Assembly (NCBI GenBank): GCA_022843445.1
Contig: JALHNS010000001.1
Coordinates: 1-64,000, forward strand
Direction of reading: 5' to 3'
Source: Gemmata sp.
GTDB taxonomy: Bacteria; Planctomycetota; Planctomycetia; Gemmatales; Gemmataceae
DNA length: 64,000 nt
This document shows positions 36,899 through 46,501 of the stretch, in pieces. Numbering within the stretch: the stretch's first letter is position 1; each line of letters starts with the position of its first letter. The notes beneath the pieces are model-generated. The model made no database searches. It was given only the letters and a program-made list of their open reading frames with translations, and was not told the origin of the DNA. The translations under genes were made by a program, and so were the position numbers.

Positions 36899-38194
36899 TT
36901 GCATGAAGGCGCAGATATGAACGGGAAGTCGAGCGAAAAACTCCGCATCGTATACGTTTTTAACCTGAAGGGTAAGCCACCCTTCCTCGACATCCGCCAG
37001 CGGATCGTCTACTCCCGACTCGCGCCGCTCCGTCGTCCCGTTTCGGCCCGCCGCCTCACGCAGATGCTCGGTGGGCTTATCGACCGACGCACGACACACC
37101 GGCACCTGCTGGAGTTAGAGAAACACGACCTTGTGACGCAGGTAAACAAGCGGTGGCTCGCCCGCGAACCGCAGGGCCAAATCGCCAAACACTTCACGCA
37201 GACCAAAGTGTGCGGTAACGACGGCCGCTGGCACGGGTGTTACGCCTCGTGGAAGTTGCCGCTGCCGAAAGTCAAACCGTTCCCGAAGCGGCAGAACTCG
37301 ACAGAACTGTACGCGGCCTACTGGCTGCTGCACAACTTGTGGCGGATGGACGAGCAGTGCAGCAAGAAGCGGCTGGCGGCGTTCCTCGGCGTGACCAAAG
37401 TGACGGGCCGGCGAATCGTGGACACGTTGAGCAACCTCGCGCTCATCGACATCACTCGACAGAAGTGCAACAAGCACTCGTTCGCACTCGAATACCAAGA
37501 GGTACAGCCCACCAAAACCAAGAAGGAAACGCGCCTGGAGGACTCGCTCGAAGTCCTCATTAAGCGGAAGTCCGGCCGCGACCAACTTCGAGAACTGACC
37601 GACCAACTGACCGACCGGCGGATTATGAACCGCCAGCAGGTGTACGAGTTGGTTCGGTCGGCGTTCCGCGCCCACGACCCGGAGCAACACAATGGCGACG
37701 GGTCCGCACTCGCCCTGCACCGCCTCCGCGAGCGACTGGATCACAAGACCGCTGTCGTGGCTGCCGACGCGATAAAGAAGCAGGCTGCGGCTCGACAGGA
37801 AGAGCGCCGTATGCTGCACCAAACGCGGGACTCGCTCGTGTCGCGACTCAGTCAGACCGAGCGGGCAAAGGTGGGCGGGCGACTCGACGGATTCACCTTC
37901 GATCAACTTTCGGTAGCGGATACAGCACTGACGACCCACACCGGACTAACCCTCGACATTCTGCTGCGGGTGATCGGTGACCCCACGACCGCACCGCCGA
38001 AACCCGTCCCAACACTGCGACCGAAACCGAAACCCGTCCCAAAATCCGCCGAACTGGTTCCGACGCCCGTGCCTGTCGGCAAGATGGATCGGTGGCGTGA
38101 GGAAGACGAGGACGACACGCCATTGTCAGCGGAAGATGCGGCGGCGTTGGAACAAGCACTCCTCAGTCGGTTCCCCACTGCGGACGGGGCATAG
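36899..38194 (+). CDS. Hypothetical protein, probable winged-helix DNA-binding or replication-type protein
   Basis: 431-aa ORF with HTH-like segments (PVSARRLTQMLGGLIDRRTTHRHLLELEKHDLV; KKRLAAFLGVTKVTGRRIVDTLSNLALI) and a Pro-rich C-terminus. Confidence 0.6.
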   Translation: MHEGADMNGKSSEKLRIVYVFNLKGKPPFLDIRQRIVYSRLAPLRRPVSARRLTQMLGGLIDRRTTHRHLLELEKHDLVTQVNKRWLAREPQGQIAKHFTQTKVCGNDGRWHGCYASWKLPLPKVKPFPKRQNSTELYAAYWLLHNLWRMDEQCSKKRLAAFLGVTKVTGRRIVDTLSNLALIDITRQKCNKHSFALEYQEVQPTKTKKETRLEDSLEVLIKRKSGRDQLRELTDQLTDRRIMNRQQVYELVRSAFRAHDPEQHNGDGSALALHRLRERLDHKTAVVAADAIKKQAAARQEERRMLHQTRDSLVSRLSQTERAKVGGRLDGFTFDQLSVADTALTTHTGLTLDILLRVIGDPTTAPPKPVPTLRPKPKPVPKSAELVPTPVPVGKMDRWREEDEDDTPLSAEDAAALEQALLSRFPTADGA

Positions 38195-38261
38195 TCGCTT
38201 GTCGTCGTTCCGAGTTTTCGCGGTTGGTCTTTCGCAGCGCGGTCGCGGCGCGGCCCGTGCG

Positions 38262-38678
38262 TCAGAAGGTCTTTTTCCGCGTCGGTGTTTCTTTCAAGGT
38301 CTTCAACTTCAGCCGAGCCTGGACGTAACTTCCGGGCACGGGTCCGTCCCCATGCTCAGTGTTCTCTGTCTGGACCCGCACGGCGTTGGAAACGTACCTC
38401 GCAAACGCTTCCGGGCTGATTTGTTCGACGTTGTCGGCTACTAGGGTCAACGTCATTTCGAGTTTGAAGGTGCGCATCGGCTTGCCCCGGTGTCGCGCGT
38501 ACATGAGCGCGGCGTAGGCCGCGACTGCGTGGTCGTACCTGAAGAAGATGTGGGCCTCGTGCATTGCCTTTGACCACCCACCCCCGTTCCATACGAGGCC
38601 GTCCGCACGCTGCAAGACGAACGTTCGGGTATCGTCGGTGTCGATGTACCTCAGATGGACGGCGTCGGGATTCTTCAT
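38262..38678 (-). CDS. Hypothetical protein
   Basis: MKNPDAVHLRYIDTDDTRTFVLQRADGLVWNGGGWSKAMHEAHIFFRYDHAVAAYAALMYARHRG. Confidence 0.5.
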   Translation of the reverse strand: MKNPDAVHLRYIDTDDTRTFVLQRADGLVWNGGGWSKAMHEAHIFFRYDHAVAAYAALMYARHRGKPMRTFKLEMTLTLVADNVEQISPEAFARYVSNAVRVQTENTEHGDGPVPGSYVQARLKLKTLKETPTRKKTF

Positions 38679-38728
38679 GCTGCTTCTCCTAACGTAAGGG
38701 CAAGTTGCAATCCGTCGGCCCCGGTTCA

Positions 38729-39265
38729 TCACGACTCGGCGCTCGCGTGCTGATCCTCGAACGCTTTCTTGGTTCGGAAGAAGGTCGCCCGGCTCTTTGA
38801 CGTCATCGTCTGCCAAACTTCCAACTGGAGCTTGACCGATGACGGGTGCTGCTCCACAGCCACGGCCAGGCACTTCAGGTCGTGCGCCATTGAATCGACC
38901 GGACGGAGGACGCTGTCCGGTTGACCGAGTTGATCCAGTTGGGAACGGACCAGTTCTTGCCAGTCGGTGCCGGTTCCCGTGGCGTACTCAACCTTCTTCA
39001 TCGAAGACTCGAACAGCCGCACCGACAACTGGCGGTTCCCGCCGGCCCGCGCAATAAAGTCAATCACCTCGTGACAGACGGCCGGCGGCAATTTGCCGTG
39101 CCCCCTTTCCGCCATCGACCGCATGAGTTCCAGCACGTCTTCGTGCGACGCGGTCAACTCGAACACGTCCACGCGGCTCAGAACCGCGCGAAACGGCTCG
39201 TTCCGCTTCGGCACCACGTTCGCGGTGCAGATGATGCGGGATGTGAACTCGAAACTCGACGGCAA
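38729..39265 (-). pseudogene. AAA+ ATPase C-terminal remnant, lacking Walker A/B
   Basis: LPSSFEFTSRIICTANVVPKRNEPFRAVLSRVDVFELTASHEDVLELMRSMA looks like sensor-1 and arginine-finger region; no P-loop upstream in frame. Confidence 0.5.
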
Positions 39266-39278
39266 ATCTTGAAGTTGA

Positions 39279-39623
39279 CTACTGGTGTAGGTGAGCGTCG
39301 TCGTGGATCGTGCGGGTGGTAGCGAACCGGAACAGACCCGACTCTTCGCCGCTGTGCCAGTCAGAGGCGCGCCGCACCGCTTGTGCGGCCCACTCCGGGC
39401 GATACTCCGGGGGCACGCGCAGGCACTGCCATCCCCGGTTACGGTCTAGCCACGCGAGTATTGCTTCGGCATCGCGACCGTCGTACAAGTGGAACAATGC
39501 CGACCGCACCCCTCGCAGCTGGTCTAAGGTCGGCTGCGGATCGGCGCTCTCAACGTACACGCGGACCTGATTACCAATCCGTTCGTAGCCGCAGGCACAA
39601 ACAAAAACGTTCGACCAGTTCAT
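39279..39623 (-). CDS. Hypothetical protein
   Basis: ORF MNWSNVFVCACGYERIGNQVRVYVESADPQPTLDQLRGVRSALFHLYDGRDAEAILAWLDRNRGW. Confidence 0.4.
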   Translation of the reverse strand: MNWSNVFVCACGYERIGNQVRVYVESADPQPTLDQLRGVRSALFHLYDGRDAEAILAWLDRNRGWQCLRVPPEYRPEWAAQAVRRASDWHSGEESGLFRFATTRTIHDDAHLHQ

Positions 39624-40124
39624 GAGGACCGCTCCGGTGTGCGCAGAGTCGTTGCCAACTCCTCACACGCACGAAAGCGGGCAGTCTCCCAATTTGCGCA
39701 GAGATTCCGCGAAGATCGAAGTCGCGGAATGTAGGCGAGGCACGCCCCGTGGCCGACGAAAAAGACCGAAGGGATCACCAACCGAGCCGCGTCATCTCGG
39801 ACATGGAGATGTCAGCGAAGGACAGGCCACAGACGAAACACGGCTGCCCTGTTGATCGGGATCACTTGGCCGATGATTCCGAACGGGTAGTCTTGCCTGC
39901 CTTCTTCACTGCGTTGAAGACAGCTTCCTTCTCTTTTCCGTTTGACGCCCCCGTGATGCCCGCCAGCACGCGGTCGGCGAGCGCGTGCTGGCCGTTGACA
40001 GAAAAAATGCCTGCCGGATGTATCCAACTCCGCGATCCCTTATAGCCGGACTCGTCAATCCGATGGCCTCGAACTTGACGGCTATAATGTCGTCAGCCAT
40101 TCGAGAATATCTGGGAGGCGAATC

Positions 40125-40451
40125 ATGAACATGTTCGATGTCAATTCTTATCCGAGAGTGGAACGACCCGGCCGCTGCTTGTGCTGCTCGAAGGAGTTGG
40201 TCACGGTCACAGGGCCGGCGAGTTATCGACAGCAGTATCGTTCAATGGTGGGCATGAGGTGGTCGGGGTCGGTTTCTCTGAACCTGCACCGAGACTTCAA
40301 CTCGCTCGGTCTGGACACCGCCAACGCCCCCGAACGAGCGACCCTGTGCCTTGTCTGCGCGGTGGACTACATGACGGAATTCAACGCCCGGAACTCTCGC
40401 AGACGGTGCGGAGCGGCTGGCGGGGCATCTCATCTCGAAGTGTCGAGGTAA
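40125..40451 (+). CDS. Hypothetical small Cys-containing protein
   Basis: ORF MNMFDVNSYPRVERPGRCLCCSKELVTVTG...CLVCAVDY. Confidence 0.4.
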   Translation: MNMFDVNSYPRVERPGRCLCCSKELVTVTGPASYRQQYRSMVGMRWSGSVSLNLHRDFNSLGLDTANAPERATLCLVCAVDYMTEFNARNSRRRCGAAGGASHLEVSR

Positions 40452-40820
40452 TCCGGCACGTCATCGGGGCCGTTCGATGACGGCGTACTCGATTCGGCGT
40501 CCAGACCGTGGGGCATTAACGATGTGGGTTTGTTGCCCCCGTCGTTCAAGTCATCGCGGCGTCGCCAAACTTCGGGGCGGCACCGATCCGGGGCAGGAGC
40601 GTTGAAGAGTACCCAAAAGAGCAGCCTCAAAAAATACGCCCGCTCCCGAAGGCATGCGCTAGGGTGAACACCCAACGTCAATTCGTTGTTACCCTCAGCG
40701 ACAAGAGCAGTTCCACTTGAGCGCGGCAATGAAGTCGAGGCTGGTAACCTTGCGGCCCGCGTGGGCTGAGGCTTCGACCGCCAGAGGGCAGAGATCACGA
40801 GACGGGCACAGTAAGGCGGA

Positions 40821-41585
40821 ATGAGTATGATGCCGCCAGACGCATGTGTTGGAGGGCATTCTATGGACTCCACCCAATTGACGCGGCCGAGCGGCAGGCT
40901 CGCGACACTCACGCTCGAACTCGCGAACACACGCACCGACCGGAACGACCGGCCCCGCAACCGCACCGAATCGTACATCCTCGGCGGCACGCACGGCACC
41001 GATGTGACCGGCTTCCGACCTGCCTTCGACCCGTTCAGCTTCTGTTGCTACCGCGCGATGCTCTTGGGCGCGCCCGGCGCGGTCATCGGAGCCACACTGC
41101 AACCAGGCAAGCGGAACCTCCTGACCGAGCCGCTCTCGCCACAGTGCTTGGTCGGAGAGGAGGTCGTCGAGCGGCGTGAGTGGTCAAACCGCATCGCGCT
41201 GTTCTTCATCATGCGGACGGACGGCGGCGAGACGGGAGATCGGCGGTTCTTCGGGTGTCGCGAGTCCGATACGACGTGCGATCACTGGGCAGCGTGGCTC
41301 CAATACAAGCCGGCGGAGGCCATCCTTGACCGAGCCACGGGCGCGCCGCCGACCTTCGCGGATGCGGTAGACTTCGCGCGGAAGGTGGCGACCCTGGCGC
41401 GTGGGAAGCCGCCAACGAAGGCGCAAGCCTGGAGTACCTGGTTCTGGTTACTGCTCCACACGACGTTCTGCGCCGCGAAGCGGTCCACCACCGCCGAGGG
41501 TGGGGCACCTCTGACCCTTCCGTGGGTTCGGAACGAGTTCGGAATTAACTTCTATCGTCACTCGGTTATCAAGAAGGGGCGGTGA
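40821..41585 (+). CDS. Hypothetical protein
   Basis: 254-aa ORF; no family recognised. Confidence 0.45.
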   Translation: MSMMPPDACVGGHSMDSTQLTRPSGRLATLTLELANTRTDRNDRPRNRTESYILGGTHGTDVTGFRPAFDPFSFCCYRAMLLGAPGAVIGATLQPGKRNLLTEPLSPQCLVGEEVVERREWSNRIALFFIMRTDGGETGDRRFFGCRESDTTCDHWAAWLQYKPAEAILDRATGAPPTFADAVDFARKVATLARGKPPTKAQAWSTWFWLLLHTTFCAAKRSTTAEGGAPLTLPWVRNEFGINFYRHSVIKKGR

Positions 41586-42255
41586 GGGCCGATTCGGGGG
41601 CCACGCCGGTTGCGCCGGTGGTTCGCTTGTCACCGTCCGCGTCCAGTGTGCGCTCGACGCGGTGCTTGAGGATGCCTAGCACCCGGCCGAGGTCGTTCGC
41701 CCGGTACGTCGTCCAGTCGATGCTGAGGACCGCGCCTTCGAGTGAGAGGAACTGCCAGGCCCGGCCCGTGGTACACGCTCCGAACACCCGCACGACCGAC
41801 CAGCCCGCACTCTTGTTGCGGAGTTGCGCGGCGAACATGGCCGCGATGCACTGACCCAACCCCTGATTGCAGAAGTCCTCGTTCTTCGCTTCCAGAATGC
41901 CGATGATCGGGGCCTCGCGCAGGTGCTGGTTGTCGCCCTTCGTGAAAACGTAATCGCACGCGCCGTTCAGTCCGCGCCCCTTGTTGACGTTTAGCTCCAT
42001 GCCAGAAAACATCGAGAACCGGCGGCCCATCGCACGGCGCAGTTCGACTAGGACCGGCGCGATCAGAAACTCGGATCGAGCCTTCTCCGTGCAGATGCCG
42101 AGATCGGCGACCGCAATCGCCAGGCACTCCTCGAAGAGCGAGCCGAACTCCGGGCGCACCTGCACCGACGACGCGCCGGCGGACAGGTCGGCGGTTTGGG
42201 CAGTCAGCCCAAGCCGGTCGAGAACGGCGGGGTAAACGAACTCGCGGAAAGCCAT
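41569..42255 (-). CDS. Putative PD-(D/E)XK nuclease-fold protein
   Basis: ACDYVFTKGDNQHLREAPIIGILEAKNEDF fits a D-(X)n-E-X-K nuclease core. Confidence 0.55.
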   Translation of the reverse strand: MAFREFVYPAVLDRLGLTAQTADLSAGASSVQVRPEFGSLFEECLAIAVADLGICTEKARSEFLIAPVLVELRRAMGRRFSMFSGMELNVNKGRGLNGACDYVFTKGDNQHLREAPIIGILEAKNEDFCNQGLGQCIAAMFAAQLRNKSAGWSVVRVFGACTTGRAWQFLSLEGAVLSIDWTTYRANDLGRVLGILKHRVERTLDADGDKRTTGATGVAPESALTAPS

Positions 42256-42266
42256 CGGTCACCTCG

Positions 42267-42581
42267 TCAGCCGCGCGGCCGGTTGCGCCGCCGCGCTCGG
42301 CGGTACGAGTGCCCCCACCCGCGCTTGCGGGTCGCCAACTTCTCAGCCAGCACCTGCTCAATCGTCACCATGATCGGCTCGCGGGGCAAATTGAGCCGGC
42401 CACCCGGTCTGACCTCTGACCGCACCGCAATCGGCTTGTTCGTGTAACAATGGGTCGTATCAACGGGGACGACGACCTGTGTGCCGTTGAGCGTCTTGGC
42501 CCCGGCCCCGCTAATCCGCACCGACAGCGACCGCCCGATCTGTTCGGGCACGAACGTGTCCGCCGTCAATGTGATGTCCAC
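42267..42581 (-). CDS. Hypothetical protein
   Basis: Co-directional, 11 nt upstream of the nuclease-like gene; MDITLTADTFVPEQIGRSLSVRISGAGAKTLNGTQVVVPV. Confidence 0.45.
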   Translation of the reverse strand: MDITLTADTFVPEQIGRSLSVRISGAGAKTLNGTQVVVPVDTTHCYTNKPIAVRSEVRPGGRLNLPREPIMVTIEQVLAEKLATRKRGWGHSYRRARRRNRPRG

Positions 42582-42590
42582 GCGGTTCCA

Positions 42591-43103
42591 CTACCCCTGC
42601 ACGATGGCGGCGATGTTGTCCTGACGCGGCTCGCGCGGGCGGTGCGGCTGGCAGACCATTACGCAGTGCTTCCGCAGCGCCGCCACAAAGAGATCGAAGG
42701 CCGCCTGCCACACCTCAGTTGGGTGTGTGCCGGCGGCGTCCGCAACATCGCCAGGCACTCCGCCCAAGTTGTACGGCGTCTGGTAGCCCCCGCCCTGGAG
42801 GCGCAGTCGGAGCGTGGTGTTCTGGCGGTGGGTGGTGCCGTCACCCTTGTAGCTGCCGTGTCGTTTGAGTTCGTCGGTCGGTCCGGCCCTGGGAAGTTTT
42901 GGGTTCGAGGCGCGGGTGCGGTCGAGCCGGTAGCGCGGCGGCAATAGGGCGATCCGCAGCGCGGCGAGTTCCTGCACGACGGTTCGGCTCACCACGAAGT
43001 CGGGCGTATTGAGCCAGAGCGACTCGGACCAACCAGCGTGCGAAACCGTGTCGCGAATCTGAAAAGTGCCCTTGTAGGGCGGACCGGGGAGGGTGATGGT
43101 CAT
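42591..43103 (-). CDS. Hypothetical protein
   Basis: Same strand, tightly spaced with the preceding two genes; MTITLPGPPYKGTFQIRDTVSHAGWSESLWLNTPDFVVSRTVVQELAALRIALLPPRYR. Confidence 0.45.
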   Translation of the reverse strand: MTITLPGPPYKGTFQIRDTVSHAGWSESLWLNTPDFVVSRTVVQELAALRIALLPPRYRLDRTRASNPKLPRAGPTDELKRHGSYKGDGTTHRQNTTLRLRLQGGGYQTPYNLGGVPGDVADAAGTHPTEVWQAAFDLFVAALRKHCVMVCQPHRPREPRQDNIAAIVQG

Positions 43104-43298
43104 GGTGGCACTCAGTGGTAGACACCATGTTATCCGAGTGAGAGCCGCTATGAAATAAGTGGGCCGACTCCGAATCCGAAGCGTTCCGGCGGCGAACTCG
43201 TCGGGTTGTCGCGACGGCTTTCGTTCGCGCCCGAACCGCCCTGCCGCCGAGCGTGTCCGAAACCAATGCGGTAATTTGCAAAGCACCCGGCTGCCGTA

Positions 43299-44300
43299 AT
43301 GGAGCGCATGATGTTTTTCCCCCAGATGCTGTCCTCCGATACAGACCGAGAGGCACTGAAGAAGATTTGTGAGGCATATTCGGTCTACGTTGACGACTGC
43401 GTGGGTTGCCTCGTGAACGCTTACACCGTGGCCGAGAGCGCGGCGTCGAAGACCGACGAGAACCACCACATCACGATCTTGCTTCTGGCCCGGCACGTCA
43501 TCGAATCGCTGGACGCTGTTTCGGCGATGGTGTCACGCGGGTGTAGCCACCCCTGTCAGACGGCGTTGCGCAGTGCTTTGGAGGGCGTCTTTGGCGTCCT
43601 GCACATCCTGCAAGCCGACACGGTGCGCCGGGCACGAGCGTACCAAGTGGCGCACGCGCACCGACGGATCAAGTTGTACGAGAAAGCCGACCCCTCAACT
43701 GATGCGGGGCGCGAGTGGCGAAGGGTATTGAGTACGGACCCCGTGGGGGACGTGCTGTCCACGCTACCGGCCATCGACTACACGAAGGCCATCGCCAACT
43801 TGCGGTCGATGCTGGCGCGGCCCGACTTCGTGCCCATCGAACAGGAGTGGCATCTGCTGCGCGAGTACCACATTGACCCTACAGATTCGACGAAGAAGAC
43901 CAAGAAGAAGAGTAAGTCCGACCCGGAGTGGTACTCACTCTTCGGCGGCCCGGCGAACTTGCGCGACCTGGCGATCAAGGTTGGTCACCCGGCCCTGTAC
44001 GAGTTCCTTTACCGCCAGTGGTCGAACGAAGTTCACGCCGGCGCGGCGCTGGATGCCGTCGGTCGGAAGGGCGGGGCCACTGTGGTCCGCCCAGTCCGGC
44101 ACCCGGAGATGTTGCAGACGTGCGTGATCTTCGCAGGCCAGTTCAGCCTGATGCTCTCGCGGCGACTGATCGAGTTTTACGACGCGGGGAAGTTGGTCGA
44201 GTTCCGGGCACGCTACATCAACACGATCCAGAGCCGCCTCAAGGAGCTAATGACCAAGAAGGTCGTCACCGCGCCGTGGAAGGACACGCTGCCTCATTAA
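43299..44300 (+). CDS. DUF5677-like protein
   Basis: HHITILLLARHVIESLDAVSAMVSRGCSHPCQTALRSALEGVFGVLHIL and YRQWSNEVHAGAAL resemble the DUF5677 helical family. Confidence 0.5.
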   Translation: MERMMFFPQMLSSDTDREALKKICEAYSVYVDDCVGCLVNAYTVAESAASKTDENHHITILLLARHVIESLDAVSAMVSRGCSHPCQTALRSALEGVFGVLHILQADTVRRARAYQVAHAHRRIKLYEKADPSTDAGREWRRVLSTDPVGDVLSTLPAIDYTKAIANLRSMLARPDFVPIEQEWHLLREYHIDPTDSTKKTKKKSKSDPEWYSLFGGPANLRDLAIKVGHPALYEFLYRQWSNEVHAGAALDAVGRKGGATVVRPVRHPEMLQTCVIFAGQFSLMLSRRLIEFYDAGKLVEFRARYINTIQSRLKELMTKKVVTAPWKDTLPH

Positions 44301-44334
44301 CAACAGTCGGCGGGCGCGACTGACCCGCTTTGTA

Positions 44335-44790
44335 TTACTTCGTTTCCGTCGCCTGCTCTCGCAGCCCGGAGACAAATTCTGTGATCCGAGTGAACTCTGC
44401 CGGCGACGGTTCCGGGGAGATGACGCGGACCACATGGTGGCGGAGGCCGGTGCGGACCTCGATCCAGGCCGTGCGATTCTCGAACCGGTTCTTCGGCTCC
44501 CGGTCCCGCATCCCGAAGAACCGTGTCTCGCGCAAGAGCCGCTGGCACTCCCGATACTTCTCCTCCGACCGCAGTACCATCTCCACCGTCGTCGGCGGTC
44601 GCCGGCCGTCGTTGGAGCCGCTGGTGACCGTGCCCTTGCACTCCCCGTTCCGCCGCAGAACCCATCGCTCGGTGCGGGTCGTGCCGCCGTAGATGCCGGA
44701 CGACGAGCCGACCTCGATCTCGATTCCGTCGGCACTGGCTTCTTCGCGACCGAACTCCTGCGGCGGGCGCGGGCGGTCGACCTCCCGCAT
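44335..44790 (-). CDS. Hypothetical protein
   Basis: ORF MREVDRPRPPQEFGREEASADGIEIEVGSSSGIYGGTTRTERWVLRRNGECKG. Confidence 0.4.
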   Translation of the reverse strand: MREVDRPRPPQEFGREEASADGIEIEVGSSSGIYGGTTRTERWVLRRNGECKGTVTSGSNDGRRPPTTVEMVLRSEEKYRECQRLLRETRFFGMRDREPKNRFENRTAWIEVRTGLRHHVVRVISPEPSPAEFTRITEFVSGLREQATETK

Positions 44791-44886
44791 GAACTCGACG
44801 GCGCGGAGGTTCTCGACCGCGCGATTCCAACAGAGCGGGTCAGCACTATTGACGCCCCGCCCGTTGGAGTTTGCGACACAAAAAGA

Positions 44887-45195
44887 TCACCGGTCGAATT
44901 CGGCCTTTGTCTTCGGATCGTTTTCTTCTCTTGTCAGCGTCGGAGGAGTATCGAGCCGAATACGAAGCGCCCTCATCACTGACTTGACATTCTCAATTTC
45001 TTCGCGAAATGTGTGATAACACTTCGGAAAGTCCCGCTGGTATTTTTCGATGTCGTGTTCGGTGTCGCTGAGGATGTCGCTGATCATTGTTTTTCTCGGT
45101 TTGATTGATGGTCTAAGGATTGATGTGCGGAAATCTATAATTGCCACCCATTGGCGATATACGATTATAGCAATGGCGGCGAGTAGCGTTGTCAA
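44887..45195 (-). CDS. Hypothetical small protein
   Basis: Lower-GC ORF with helical region DTEHDIEKYQRDFPKCYHTFREEIENVKSVMRAL. Confidence 0.4.
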   Translation of the reverse strand: MTTLLAAIAIIVYRQWVAIIDFRTSILRPSIKPRKTMISDILSDTEHDIEKYQRDFPKCYHTFREEIENVKSVMRALRIRLDTPPTLTREENDPKTKAEFDR

Positions 45196-45298
45196 TTGCA
45201 GTGAACGAAAATGGGGAACCCTGTATTGGCTTTGTTTTCAACTTGCCCGTTGACGTGGCAAGCGGGCGAGGGACTTCAGGTGTTCGAGGTGAGTAGCC

Positions 45299-45598
45299 AT
45301 GCCGAAGAAAGTAACGAGTGCGAACGGAACGATGATCGGCGTATCGCCGGACGGCACCGGCGGGGCCGTTGTCGGCGTCGGGACGGCCCGCATCTGGCTC
45401 CGCACCCGCGCGGAGATGGAAGACCTGCTCACGGTGATGTGCGGCGCTCCCGAACGGGGCGGATTCGAGCGCGACCGGGACGGCATTCGTCACTGGCCGG
45501 TGACACTGATCGTGGCCCCGTTCCAGGCCGAGCGAATCAGGAGTCGGCTCGAACAACTCCTCGCCTCACCCGCTGAAAGCGAGCGGCAGGACGAGTAA
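45299..45598 (+). CDS. Hypothetical small protein
   Basis: MPKKVTSANGTMIGVSPDGTGGAVVGVGTARIWLRTRAEMEDLLTVMCG. Confidence 0.45.
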   Translation: MPKKVTSANGTMIGVSPDGTGGAVVGVGTARIWLRTRAEMEDLLTVMCGAPERGGFERDRDGIRHWPVTLIVAPFQAERIRSRLEQLLASPAESERQDE

Positions 45599-46384
45599 CT
45601 TTCGGCGTCATGCCTCTCGGCTAATAGCTCCTGCGTGAGTTGCCAGCCGAGAGGCGATTCTTATTTCACAAACGGTCTGGCCCCCTGCGCCGCTGAACCG
45701 GGGCTATTAAGCCAGCATCGTGACCGACTCGGTCGCAAGGTTCCTGCGGCGTGCGGTGTCCTTCTGCCCAATTCAGTCAGCCTTGTGTATCCATCACGTT
45801 ACCGCTTCTCACGCTCGTGGTTTGCCTGAAAAGGAGTGTTCGTTCGTTGGTTAATAGCAATTGTGCTGGCACAGATTACCGATCTGGTAGGAGTCCGGCT
45901 ATTACCTGACCCGCTCCCTTTTCTTGGCCCTCGGAACATTATGAGCAATTGCGAAATCGAAACGCGCAACGCTGAAAAGTAACATCTTTATCCCCGTACC
46001 CGCCTTCGCCCCTTCGTGTTTCATTTTTTGTGCGAACCACGTTTCGCGCCCATCGGGTGTACGCTGAAAGTTTCCCGAAAGGTCGCGGCCGAAAAAATCG
46101 CCGGACCCTCAGAAGACTGCGCCGGGGGTTGCGCCTATTAGTTTGGTGGCGATTGGTCTGCGCTCACTATCAGCGAGATGGCCCCCAACGTGGCCGTCTC
46201 GGATTTCGAGCAACTCTTGAAGGATCACGCGAAAGGAACCCGTCACACGGCCGGTGACAAAGTTCCATCGCGACCGGGTGGGGTCGGAAGTAGGGCCTCG
46301 ACCACCGACCACCGACCTTCGACACTCGTGACGGTGATGTCCCACCCGCGAACTGGAAAATCGAGGTTAGCGCGCCTTGAAGCC

Positions 46385-46395
46385 TGACCCCGTAC
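46385..46395 (+). promoter_or_regulatory. Putative metal-regulator half-site upstream of tolC-like gene
   Basis: TGACCCCGTAC, identical to the -35 / operator half-site of the copA promoter. Confidence 0.35.
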
Positions 46396-46501
46396 ACCAC
46401 TTCACCCGATTTTCCACGATCCGCTGGCTGCCGCAGTTTTCCTCGACGGGCTGTTCCGGTTTTGCCGATTTAGACGACATCACGCCCTCGCGGAGCGGCT
46501 C

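Noticed and set aside
39845-40070. Minus-strand open frame HRIDESGYKGSRSWIHPAGIFSVNGQHALADRVLAGITGASNGKEKEAVFNAVKKAGK
   Set aside because: Protein-like composition but no start codon found in frame; may be a gene fragment and cannot be supported as a CDS.
45610-45656. Inverted repeat gcctctcggct...agccgagaggc
   Set aside because: Long loop and weak T-tract; could be a terminator but support is too thin.
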